From Rhizobium leguminosarum (lineage in GTDB: Bacteria > Pseudomonadota > Alphaproteobacteria > Rhizobiales > Rhizobiaceae), in assembly GCF_001652265.1 (NCBI RefSeq), contig NZ_LWBS01000026.1, positions 1-6,587 on the forward strand: DNA of 6,587 nt, in the 5' to 3' direction. Below, in pieces: positions 1-5,310 of the stretch. The position numbers were made by a program, and so were the translations under genes. Every line of letters begins with the position of its first letter. Positions within the stretch are counted from its first letter, which is position 1. The notes beneath the pieces were generated by a model. It had not been told where the DNA came from. It saw only the letters and a program-made list of their open reading frames with translations, and ran no database searches.

Positions 1-75
1 GAGCCGGGTGCGAAGTGATCCGCACGCCCGGTTCTTAGGGGGCGGCGGGGCAGCAATGCCCCGCTGCTACCCGAC
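1..75 (+). ncRNA. Group II intron 3' end (domains V and VI)
   Basis: The first 34 bases have the length and layout of a bacterial group II intron domain V: the catalytic AGC triad at 2-4, a GTGA (GNRA) tetraloop at 15-18 and a two-base CG bulge at 25-26, with the strands 1-8 and 27-34 pairing. Domain VI follows: 43-53 pairs with 58-68 around a GCAA tetraloop, and an unpaired A at 69 precedes the CCC of the basal stem. That A is the expected lariat branch point, seven bases from an intron end at 75 (CCGAC). The reverse transcriptase/maturase and domains I-IV must lie upstream of the window. From the family, the RNA is self-splicing and retrohomes into DNA with its encoded protein. The subclass cannot be decided from this end alone; the 3' boundary is inferred from branch-point spacing. 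Confidence 0.93.
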
Positions 76-119
76 TTTGCTGGAGTAAAATAGGACGTCA
101 GAGAGAGAAGAGACCCGCG

Positions 120-258
120 GCCCCAAAGGGGGCGCGACCGTTTCCGGCCTCAGCCGGCGGGGAGCGTCGAGGGGTGAAACCCCTGTTAGCCTGGCGGCCG
201 GTCGATCCGACCTTCCAGGCTCACGGACACGGCGATAGGCCTCCGTCAGAACGGAGGC
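120..258. other. Cluster of five consecutive hairpins, candidate structured RNA
   Basis: Five perfect stem-loops follow one another. 120-124/129-133 is GCCCC/GGGGC. 144-148/153-157 is CCGGC/GCCGG. 170-174/180-184 is AGGGG/CCCCT. 188-194/215-221 is AGCCTGG/CCAGGCT and encloses 200-204/208-212 (GGTCG/CGACC). 239-246/251-258 is GCCTCCGT/ACGGAGGC. The last overlaps the 3' end of the minus-strand 55-aa gene, with the complement of its TGA in the loop. Most loops are A-rich when read on the + strand (AAAG, TGAAA, CAGA), and a GA-rich tract (100-113) lies just before. No T-run follows any stem in either direction, so simple terminators are unlikely. It could be a small RNA on +, a 3' UTR fold on -, or a palindromic intergenic element. 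Confidence 0.5.
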
Positions 259-413
259 TCAGCGTCGATACGGCCGTCCTGCTCGGCCCAGATCACCTCA
301 CGTTCGGCCAGCGCCAGTTCGAGTTCGTTCTCGATCTGGCGACGCTCGGCTGGATCGGCGTTCCGCAGCTCGGCCTGCAGCAGTGCGATGACTTCGTCGA
401 TGCAAGTGGTCAT
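246..413 (-). CDS. Hypothetical 55-aa acidic helical protein
   Basis: The ATG at 413 is preceded by AAGGAG (427-422) with 8 bases between, a good ribosome binding site that decides this start over longer minus-strand readings of the same frame. The product is 55 residues, begins MTTCIDEVIALLQAEL, is rich in Glu, Ala and Leu, and reads as two amphipathic helices (about 4-17 and 22-40) with an acidic tail ending in EPPF. I recognise it as the kind of short hypothetical protein that recurs beside DUF736 genes on rhizobial plasmids, but I know no function. It has no signal peptide, Cys motif or DNA-binding motif. It lies downstream of DUF736 on the same strand, but 340 structured bases separate them, so it probably has its own leader. 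Its ribosome binding site resembles that of DUF736 (AAGGAGACRA in both). Confidence 0.72.
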   Translation of the reverse strand: MTTCIDEVIALLQAELRNADPAERRQIENELELALAEREVIWAEQDGRIDAEPPF

Positions 414-451
414 TGTCGTCTCCTTGACGTTTGTGAAAGACGAGCGCTCCG

Positions 452-598
452 GCCATGGCGGCATGGAGGGGTCAAGGATTGCGAAGCAACCGGCGGAGCC
501 GGCGAGTGGGGGAGCCGATTTTGTCGAAGTGGAGGGGACCGGAGCGGAGGCAAAATTGGGGGCACCGCTCGTCCTTGAGGCCTGCATGCCGCCATGGC
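452..598. repeat. Long inverted repeat enclosing a multi-branched fold
   Basis: A perfect 14-base inverted repeat, GCCATGGCGGCATG at 452-465 and its complement at 585-598, closes a 147-base segment. Nested inside are a 7-bp helix (472-478/572-578, TCAAGGA/TCCTTGA), a TTGC-GAA-GCAA hairpin (479-489), a CCGGC-GGA-GCCGG hairpin (490-502) and a 9-bp helix (515-523/551-559). The last includes one G-T pair, which is a wobble on the + strand but a C-A mismatch on the - strand. The rest of the 414-753 gap (about 599-753) shows nothing I can assign. The element sits just upstream of the 55-aa gene on the minus strand. It may be a structured RNA or a palindromic intergenic element such as a MITE or RIME; no flanking target duplication is visible. 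Confidence 0.6.
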
Positions 599-753
599 AC
601 CCTCGGACAGACTGAGCAGACCTCCCCTCTCCGTATGGCACCGGAAAAGCTGGCAACGGGCTCGATGCCATTGACGGCTCGAATAACAACAAGGCTCGCG
701 GCAGAGACATTCCGGAAGTCGGCCTCGATTGCTCGAGGCCGACGGTCTGTCGT

Positions 754-1077
754 TCAGTTCGGGTTGTTCCAGAGGATGACCTTGCGGTTCGGCTCGCCAC
801 CGGGAGCCTGTGCGAGATTGCCAAAGATCACGCCGATCTCCGGAGCCTCCAGCTTCACCGCGAGATATTCCTCGCCGGTCAGGCGGGCGATGCGGTTCCA
901 GCCCGCGCCGATCTCGAAGCCGGTTTTGCGGTGGATGATGCGGTAGTCGGGAGCTTCCTCGCTCGCCTTGTTGGCATTCGGGACGATGGCGATCGGGGCG
1001 TTGACCCGGATGGTGGCGAAGATGCCTTCGAGGGTACCGTCGCTCTTTGCGGTGAGGATTGCGATCGTGGTGGCCAT
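754..1077 (-). CDS. DUF736 family protein
   Basis: This 107-residue protein has the normal length of the DUF736 family (about 100-110). It shows family-like segments: the N-terminal MATTIAILTAKSDGTLEG, the central NAPIAIVPNANKASEEAPDYRI and the C-terminal GVIFGNLAQ followed by a short tail ending WNNPN. The protein is predicted to be soluble and beta-rich, with no signal peptide. DUF736 proteins are small, of unknown biochemical role, and are found mainly in Alphaproteobacteria, often on plasmids and islands near ArdC and transfer genes. The ATG at 1077 follows AAGGAGA (1091-1085) at a spacing of 7, which supports this start. Upstream on the same strand lies an elaborate nested inverted-repeat region (1103-1239) that could be its leader. 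The gene looks intact. Confidence 0.93.
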   Translation of the reverse strand: MATTIAILTAKSDGTLEGIFATIRVNAPIAIVPNANKASEEAPDYRIIHRKTGFEIGAGWNRIARLTGEEYLAVKLEAPEIGVIFGNLAQAPGGEPNRKVILWNNPN

Positions 1078-1102
1078 GGTATTGTCTCCTTCGGTTGCTC
1101 GG

Positions 1103-1239
1103 GACCATTCCCGATGACGCCCGAAGAAGGGGCCGAGCCGCAGGCGTCATCGGAGCGCAAGCGTAGGGGAACCCCTTGCGGGTTGACGCTGACGGCGGCC
1201 GGCCTCTTAAAAAGGGCGGCACGGAGACCGGGAATGGTC
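1103..1239. other. Nested inverted repeats upstream of DUF736, candidate structured leader
   Basis: Two perfect 11-base inverted repeats are nested. The outer is GACCATTCCCG (1103-1113) with CGGGAATGGTC (1229-1239). The inner is CCGATGACGCC (1111-1121) with GGCGTCATCGG (1143-1153). A third arm, AGCGT/ACGCT (1160-1164/1186-1190), encloses AACCC/GGGTT (1170-1174/1180-1184), and an 8-base palindrome GGCCGGCC lies at 1197-1204. Together they make a plausible multi-helix junction. On the minus strand the outer stem ends 11 bases before the DUF736 Shine-Dalgarno, the geometry of a cis-regulatory leader. The inner loop is purine-rich on the + strand, so a + strand small RNA is an alternative. The two 11-mers share three bases (1111-1113), so both stems cannot be complete at once. 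Confidence 0.55.
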
Positions 1240-1718
1240 TTGGGCAACGGGGGGGACAAACCATTATGGCCCCCGGGTCCGGCTCTGCGTGGGATTGACT
1301 ACGGGCTGTTGGAATGCCTGGCCACCATTCGGCGCTAAGACCTCGCCGCCCCTGGCCATCGCGAGCGAGAGGCGCTCACTGCTGCCCCATCATACTTTGT
1401 CGCTCAGCGGGACCGACGCGGCGATCGCATCGGCAACTGCAAACCGTGTGGCAATGTCGGGTGGAACTGCTAGCTCTGGGATCGAACATGTGATCCTTCG
1501 CGGACTCGCCCCGGCGCCCAGTTGACGGATCCGACCAGTGTTCCGGCGGACATCCAGCCGTTGGCACACGGGCAGCCTCGAGCGACCGAGACCGGCTTCG
1601 TCGAGCGTTCTTCGCAGGCCCGTGACGTGCCAACACATCACAAAACGGAATCCATCGGCGGCAAAGGATTCAAAACTCTCGTTGGACAGGGTCGGTCCCC
1701 ACGGCAATGATTCCCGGC
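1240..1718. other. Region with no assignable gene; one weak minus-strand frame
   Basis: Nothing here could be matched to a family. The best frame is minus-strand 1390-1638 (82 residues from an ATG at 1638, starting MCWHVTGLRRTLDEAG and ending VPLSDKV), with moderately GC-rich third positions. The open frame extends further upstream without a start preceded by a Shine-Dalgarno. It could be the tail of a decayed gene that once lay divergent from the WGR gene. The + strand frames have no better support. A run of seven G occurs at 1249-1255. No RNA gene, terminator or insertion-sequence end was recognised. Confidence 0.25.
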
Positions 1719-1991
1719 ATGACCCGAATGTCGTTCCACCTCCATTGCCAGCGCATCGATGCCAGCCGCAACATGGCGCGCTATTATACGCTTGCAATCG
1801 AGCCGACGTTGTTCGGCGAAACCGCGGTCTTGCGCAGTTGGGGACGGATCGGCAGACGTGGCGGCGAGAGGACCGACGTGTTCGGGACCGAACAGGAAGC
1901 CGTCGCGCATTTTCTTGATCTCGCACGCCGGAAGCGCCGGAAGGGCTACAGGCCGACCAAGGCTGCGTCTGCCGTCCGTGACCCGACATGA
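1719..1991 (+). CDS. WGR domain-containing protein
   Basis: The 90-residue product is essentially a single WGR domain. Its hallmark SWGRIG lies at residues 40-45 after a beta-rich N-terminal half (RYYTLAIEPTLFGETAVL, about 21-38). A helix (EQEAVAHFLDLARRKRRK, 58-75) and the family-typical KGY follow. WGR domains occur in eukaryotic PARPs, where they bind DNA ends, and in many small stand-alone bacterial proteins of unknown role; DNA binding is a reasonable inference, helped by the basic RRKRRK stretch. The start is uncertain: ATGs at 1707, 1719 and 1728 share the frame and none has a clear Shine-Dalgarno. I chose 1719 because the homologous part begins shortly after it. There is no obvious operon partner, as about 200 bases separate it from the antitoxin gene. 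Confidence 0.85.
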   Translation: MTRMSFHLHCQRIDASRNMARYYTLAIEPTLFGETAVLRSWGRIGRRGGERTDVFGTEQEAVAHFLDLARRKRRKGYRPTKAASAVRDPT

Positions 1992-2039
1992 TCACTGGTC
2001 AGGTAATGGCCCGCTGCCGCGCAAGGGATCGTCACGCCT

Positions 2040-2159
2040 TCACGCAAAGACTGCAGCGCAGGCTTCGTGGAGCCACTCGTCGGCGAAATAGAGCCCGTTC
2101 GGGCGAATAGGCCGGATGCGTCCCTCGATCCTTGAAATTGATCGCGACACGTGACATAT
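2040..2159 (-). other. Possible gene-end remnant between WGR and the toxin-antitoxin operon
   Basis: Between 1992 and 2131 there is no convincing + strand gene. On the minus strand a frame ending with TGA at 2040-2042 reads like a protein tail (GRIRPIRPNGLYFADEW, then LHEACAAVFA). The overlapping frame from an ATG at 2155 also reads plausibly (MSRVAINFKDRGTHPAYS). Neither has a usable start or a recognised family, and both run into the toxin-antitoxin promoter. It may be a fragment left where the toxin-antitoxin operon inserted, or chance. Confidence 0.2.
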
Positions 2160-2162
2160 AAT
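2132..2162 (+). promoter_or_regulatory. Candidate promoter of the toxin-antitoxin operon
   Basis: A perfect -10 hexamer TATAAT (2157-2162) has a TTGAAA -35 (2132-2137) with a 19-base spacer, slightly long. It ends 28 bases before the antitoxin ATG. A CACGTG palindrome at 2148-2153 lies in the spacer and could be part of an operator, since antitoxins of this class usually autorepress; that is inference. Confidence 0.5.
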
Positions 2163-2190
2163 GAACGACAGATGACGCAGGAGAAAGATC

Positions 2191-2676
2191 ATGGCCAGTA
2201 CCGCAAAAGCACCTTCCCTGGCAGCAGGCGGTAGTGAACTGCAAAAAATCGAAGCATTGCTCGGCGGCTCGCGCATTCTGTCTCGTAGTCTGACCAATGC
2301 GCTCGACGCCCATGAACTGCTCCTGCACGGCCTGCCGGCCTCGGCTCTGGATTATCTTGTTGGCAATCTCGTTGTCATCGCCAAGAACGAATCCCTCGAA
2401 AAGGCGGTGGGCATGAGCTTGCGCACCTGGCAACGGCGGAAGGACACTCCTTCCAAGCCGCTTAGCCAGGAACAGAGCGGCCGCGCTTGGAAATTCGCCG
2501 AGATCCTCGCAAAGGCAACGGATATCTTCGGATCTCAGGGAGAAGCCGAACAATGGCTGGAGCGTCCGGCGGTCGGACTTGACCAACGCCGCCCGATCGA
2601 TCTTCTCGGGACGCCCGCCGGCGTCGAGCTTGTCGAGGACCATCTCGATCGCCTGGAATACGGCGTCTATGCATGA
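2191..2676 (+). CDS. Xre/MbcA/ParS-type antitoxin (DUF2384) of a RES-Xre system
   Basis: This 161-residue protein has the length and build of antitoxins paired with RES toxins. An alpha-helical N-terminal half contains an Xre-like helix-turn-helix region (about 54-105; LEKAVGMSLRTWQRRK at 69-84 is the likely recognition part). A C-terminal toxin-binding DUF2384 domain covers about 108-161 (ATDIFGSQGEAEQWLERP, then RRPIDLLGTPAGVELVEDHL). In this family the antitoxin C-terminus blocks the toxin's NAD+ pocket and the N-terminus binds the operon's own promoter. The ATG follows AGGAG (2179-2183) at a spacing of 7. The stop overlaps the toxin start in an ATGA (2673-2676), implying translational coupling. 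The Ser/Ala-rich first 15 residues are probably disordered. The protein appears intact. Confidence 0.93.
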   Translation: MASTAKAPSLAAGGSELQKIEALLGGSRILSRSLTNALDAHELLLHGLPASALDYLVGNLVVIAKNESLEKAVGMSLRTWQRRKDTPSKPLSQEQSGRAWKFAEILAKATDIFGSQGEAEQWLERPAVGLDQRRPIDLLGTPAGVELVEDHLDRLEYGVYA

Positions 2677-3179
2677 CCCTTTTGCCAATCGCGCTCGGCG
2701 GGACCGAGCTGGTCGCGTGGCGGCTTGATCAGGCTGTCCATGCGCCGACATGGGACAGTGGGGAAGGTGCCTATCGGGTTGGCGGCCGCTGGAACAGCAA
2801 GGGGGTGCGCGCGGTCTACTGCTCCCTCGATCCTGCGACGGCGATCCTTGAAGTCGCGGTCCACAAGGAGTTCCGGGCGCTCGACACCGTAGCACATAGA
2901 ATGACGGCAGCTGTCATTGCCGACGCTGGCAATGTCCATGCTGTCGATCCGGAAAGCGTGCCCAATCCCAACTGGTTGCGCCCGGGCATTCCCAGCGCGG
3001 GACAACAAGCCTTCGGAGACGATCTGCTTCGACGTCACCGGTTTGTCGCGATTCCGAGCGCGGTCTCGCCGCACAGCTGGAACCTAATTTTTCTGGCGGG
3101 CGGCGCGACGGGCGCCTATGCGCTCAAGTTCCAGGAGGCTTTTGCTCTCGATACACGACTGCATCCACCCACTACATGA
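2673..3179 (+). CDS. RES domain toxin (NAD+-targeting)
   Basis: The 168-residue protein carries the RES-family landmarks in order: AWRL (15-18), GGRWNSKGV with Arg39 (37-45), Tyr49, the ATAILEV helix with Glu60 (55-61), IPSAV with Ser129 (127-131), SWNLIF (135-140) and the C-terminal LDTRL (159-163). Arg39, Glu60 and Ser129 correspond to the residues that name the family. Characterised members either degrade NAD+ (MbcT-like phosphorolysis) or ADP-ribosylate a host enzyme (ParT-like); which applies here cannot be told from sequence. Length and motifs look complete, so it is probably an active toxin held in check by the preceding antitoxin. It starts inside the antitoxin stop codon. Downstream it faces the truncated toprim gene, and a 7-bp hairpin (3225-3245) lies 46 bases past the stop. 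Confidence 0.95.
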   Translation: MTLLPIALGGTELVAWRLDQAVHAPTWDSGEGAYRVGGRWNSKGVRAVYCSLDPATAILEVAVHKEFRALDTVAHRMTAAVIADAGNVHAVDPESVPNPNWLRPGIPSAGQQAFGDDLLRRHRFVAIPSAVSPHSWNLIFLAGGATGAYALKFQEAFALDTRLHPPTT

Positions 3180-3224
3180 ACGAGCCCTGATTGCGTCGCG
3201 CAGCCTGGGACGCGATCTCACTAC

Positions 3225-3245
3225 CATCCGGCTTTTCCCCGGATG
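3225..3245. terminator. Perfect hairpin between convergent toxin and toprim remnant
   Basis: CATCCGG (3225-3231) and CCGGATG (3239-3245) form a 7-bp stem with a 7-base T-rich loop. No T-run follows on either strand, so termination would be weak or Rho-assisted. It coincides with the place where toprim similarity fades, so it may equally mark a recombination joint. Confidence 0.35.
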
Positions 3246-3488
3246 AAGGACCAGCCCGCAGGTTTCTCGGAGGAGATCGAGCAGGTCGCCATACTGGCCG
3301 GTAGCAGCGTCCGTCTACCTGCCGGCACGCGGGCCGGAGAGGTATACGTAGAGCGACTGGCCCTTGCTGTTGGCGACGTCGCCAACGATCCAGTAGTTGC
3401 CGGCCCAGCGGCCGGCGGAAAGATAGTGGCGACAGACCGCCTCGGCATCGCGCGCCAGACGGTCCGCCAAATTGGAAGCAGACAACAT
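3240..3488 (-). pseudogene. Toprim-domain (plasmid primase-like, DUF7146-type) N-terminal remnant
   Basis: Reading the minus strand from the ATG at 3488 gives MLSASNLADRLARDAEAV, then CRHYLSAGRWAGNYWIVGD and SKGQSLYV. A TAG follows at codon 58 (3317-3315), after which the same frame continues TDAATGQYGDLLDLLRETCG. This matches the N-terminus of toprim-domain proteins on rhizobial plasmids, where the stop position is normally Trp (TGG) in a KWTDAATGE motif, so a single G-to-A change explains it. Similarity stops at about 3249 and the zinc-binding-like and toprim portions are absent; the family is normally several hundred residues. The start is supported by GGAGG 7 bases upstream, and only 12 bases separate it from the 43-aa gene. 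The remnant cannot encode a functional primase. Confidence 0.82.
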
Positions 3489-3500
3489 GATCGGCCTCCG

Positions 3501-3632
3501 TCACGACCGGCTGGCGCCATTGATGATGGCGATGGATCGCAGGCCCTTCGTGGGAATGAAGAACCGCACCTTCCAGGCGATTATCTCGGAGAAAAGGCCG
3601 ATGTCGGCGGTAGGAGAATAGGTTACGTTCAT
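3501..3632 (-). CDS. Hypothetical 43-aa protein upstream of the toprim remnant
   Basis: The ATG at 3632 has an AAGAGG Shine-Dalgarno seven bases upstream, which supports it over the longer open frame reaching 3773. The product is 43 residues: a polar start (MNVTYSPTADIG), an aromatic and hydrophobic middle (LFSEIIAWKVRFFIPT, 13-28) and a tail ending RSIAIINGASRS. The middle is too short and interrupted by Lys and Arg to be a confident membrane segment. It ends 12 bases before the toprim ATG, and the toprim Shine-Dalgarno lies in that gap, so the two were probably one transcription unit. I do not know a function; it may be a true small protein or a translated leader whose translation opens the downstream site. 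It has survived intact next to a dead gene, so it may be independently retained. Confidence 0.5.
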   Translation of the reverse strand: MNVTYSPTADIGLFSEIIAWKVRFFIPTKGLRSIAIINGASRS

Positions 3633-3645
3633 CAGGAAGCCTCTT

Positions 3646-3681
3646 GAGAGCGAGGAAGGACCGGCCTGTCCGGGTGCTCTC
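3646..3681 (-). promoter_or_regulatory. Two-part hairpin in the leader of the 43-aa gene
   Basis: GAGAGC (3646-3651) pairs with GCTCTC (3676-3681), and inside CCGG (3661-3664) pairs with CCGG (3670-3673). On the minus strand the stem reaches to two bases upstream of the AAGAGG ribosome binding site, so it could modulate initiation. The remaining 3682-3878 shows no gene or repeat I can support; the minus strand is purine-rich at 3700-3725. Confidence 0.3.
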
Positions 3682-3878
3682 CGAACCCGTAAAGCCAACC
3701 CTTCCCGGCCCCTCTCTTCCTCTCCCGCAACGTCCGCAAGCGGATGGCACTCAGGCGGAAGCGAAGGGGTCATGATGCCGTCAACTTCCAGATTTCGGAT
3801 CGGCTAGTTCCAATCGCCGGGTCCTGACTTCCAATTATCATGGCCAAGACCCCTTCCCAGGAACGGTGTTCCTGCAAC

Positions 3879-3908
3879 ATTATACTCGTTATTCCACGGT
3901 AGTATAAT
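3879..3908. promoter_or_regulatory. Inverted repeat with -10-like boxes upstream of DUF1173
   Basis: ATTATACT (3879-3886) and AGTATAAT (3901-3908) are perfect 8-base inverted repeats 14 bases apart, two helical turns centre to centre. Each arm contains -10-like hexamers on both strands (TATAAT/TATACT). The right arm's TATAAT (3903-3908) lies 68 bases before the preferred DUF1173 start. No good -35 is visible. The arrangement fits an operator overlapping a promoter. Confidence 0.45.
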
Positions 3909-3975
3909 TGCCTGGATCCGTGCTAGATGTCTGCACGTGCCGGTCAGCCGGTCCTACAGAGCTCATGGAGGCGAT

Positions 3976-5166
3976 GTGCGACGGTTTTTGATTGGCGAGC
4001 AGACGTTCGATGAAGACGCTCCAGAGTTTCCAGCTAGGTTAGAACACGCTTACGCGCAGAAGCTGCGGCCACTTTGCCGATGCAAAGAGCCGCCGCTTCC
4101 GATGTACGTTGCGCGCATCGACGGTCTCCATGTCATCAAGCGCATGCCGCTTTCGGGACGAGACCACGACCCCGCATGTCCGTCCTATGAGCCACCCTAC
4201 GAGCTATCGGGTCTTGGGTCTTTGATCGGCAACGCGATCCAGATCGATGGAAACGGAAAGGCTGCTCTGAAGCTCGATTTTCCCATGACAAAGAGAGGTG
4301 CTGCCAATACGCCAGCGTCCTCAACCGACGCGGCTGAGCCGGCTCCGCGCAGTGACACAAGGAAGCTCTCGTTGCGCGCCGTCCTGCACTATCTCTGGGA
4401 AGCCGGGGAACTGACGGAATGGCGTTCGTCATGGACAGGCAAACGTGACTGGGGCCGCGTCCGGTCAAGCCTCATGAACGCGGCCTCGCAAATGACCGCA
4501 CGCGGCGCGCCGTTGAGCGACATTCTGTTCGTGCCGGAAGTGTTTCATCAGGAGGAACGCGAAGGAATAGCAACGCGCCGGGCGGCAGCCTTGGCTCCCG
4601 CCCATACCTCCAGTCCCGGGCCGCGGAAACTGATGATGACTGTGGCGGAGGTGAAGGAGTTCACGGCTTCCCGCGGCGGTCAGAAAGTCGTCGTTCGTCA
4701 CCTTCCTTTCCGCTTTATAATCGAGGAACGGACGTGGAACCAGTTGAGCGCAAGATATGAGACGGAGTTGGAACTCTGGCGGTCGAGCGAGGACTTCCAT
4801 CTGATCATGATTGCGACCTTCGGGATTTCAGGCGCGGGGATTGCTTCGATCGAGGAGATCGCCATGATGGTGGTCAACGAGAACTGGATTCCGTTCGAGA
4901 GTATCCACGAGCAACGTCTCCTGGAGCGGCTTTCAAGGCTGAAGCGAAAGATCGTGAAGGGCCTGCGCTTCAATCTCTCGCGGGAGCACCCGGTGGTATC
5001 GGTGACCCTGCCGGAGCAGCGCCCGGCTCACGTCGCTATGTTCATTGTACCTCCCGGCGCCGGCGAAGATTACGAGAAAATGCTGGCTGAGATGATTGAG
5101 GCAAGACGGGAAATCACAGCATGGATCTGGCGTGTCGCGCGGGAGGAAATGCCGCGGCTGCCGTGA
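3976..5166 (+). CDS. DUF1173 family protein
   Basis: The start is taken as GTG 3976 because the product then begins MRRFLIGEQTFDEDAPEF, the usual N-terminus of DUF1173 proteins, and GGAGG (3967-3971) lies just upstream; an upstream GTG at 3937 adds 13 residues without a ribosome binding site. The product is 396 residues, the usual family length. A possible metal site is visible near the N-terminus: CRC (34-36) and HDPAC (64-68), inside a conserved block with VIKRMPLSG and CPSYEPPYELSGLG. A variable linker (about 108-130) is followed by a mixed alpha/beta C-terminal region with many charged helices, ending in an Arg/Glu-rich helix. The function is unknown; the family is found on rhizobial plasmids and accessory regions. 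There is no signal peptide or membrane helix, and no frameshift or truncation. A promoter-like inverted repeat precedes it and a hairpin follows. Confidence 0.92.
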   Translation: MRRFLIGEQTFDEDAPEFPARLEHAYAQKLRPLCRCKEPPLPMYVARIDGLHVIKRMPLSGRDHDPACPSYEPPYELSGLGSLIGNAIQIDGNGKAALKLDFPMTKRGAANTPASSTDAAEPAPRSDTRKLSLRAVLHYLWEAGELTEWRSSWTGKRDWGRVRSSLMNAASQMTARGAPLSDILFVPEVFHQEEREGIATRRAAALAPAHTSSPGPRKLMMTVAEVKEFTASRGGQKVVVRHLPFRFIIEERTWNQLSARYETELELWRSSEDFHLIMIATFGISGAGIASIEEIAMMVVNENWIPFESIHEQRLLERLSRLKRKIVKGLRFNLSREHPVVSVTLPEQRPAHVAMFIVPPGAGEDYEKMLAEMIEARREITAWIWRVAREEMPRLP

Positions 5167-5185
5167 TCGCCACCAGCTTTGCATC

Positions 5186-5207
5186 GGTTCGCCTATCCGG
5201 GCGAATC
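5186..5207 (+). terminator. Hairpin after DUF1173, weak terminator candidate
   Basis: GGTTCGCC (5186-5193) pairs with GGCGAATC (5200-5207) through one G-T wobble and a 6-base loop, 20 bases after the DUF1173 stop. No T-tract follows, so any termination is likely inefficient or Rho-dependent. Confidence 0.4.
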
Positions 5208-5310
5208 GAACGAGATATCAATTCACTAAGCTCCGCCCATGCACGGCGCCCCTCCAAACAATGAGCATACCAGGCAAAGGCGCGTCCGCGCCGGCGCCCG
5301 TTCGCGCACG

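Noticed and set aside
174..578. 134-residue + strand frame near the hairpin cluster
   Set aside because: It covers the hairpins and the antisense of the 55-aa gene, is Gly/Arg-rich and has no start signal.
452..598. Classical insertion sequence or MITE with target duplication
   Set aside because: The flanks (447-451 and 599-603) share no direct repeat. A mobile origin is left only as an alternative.
410..1264. 284-residue minus-strand open frame across the 55-aa gene leader and DUF736
   Set aside because: It is Arg/Pro/Ser-rich, has no family resemblance and lies out of frame over the DUF736 gene, so it is a high-GC shadow frame.
2032..2895. 287-residue minus-strand frame
   Set aside because: It is antisense to the clearly real toxin-antitoxin genes, with unnatural composition and no ribosome binding site.
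3937..3975. N-terminal extension of DUF1173 from GTG 3937
   Set aside because: There is no ribosome binding site, and the added 13 residues do not resemble the family, which starts at MRRFLIGE.
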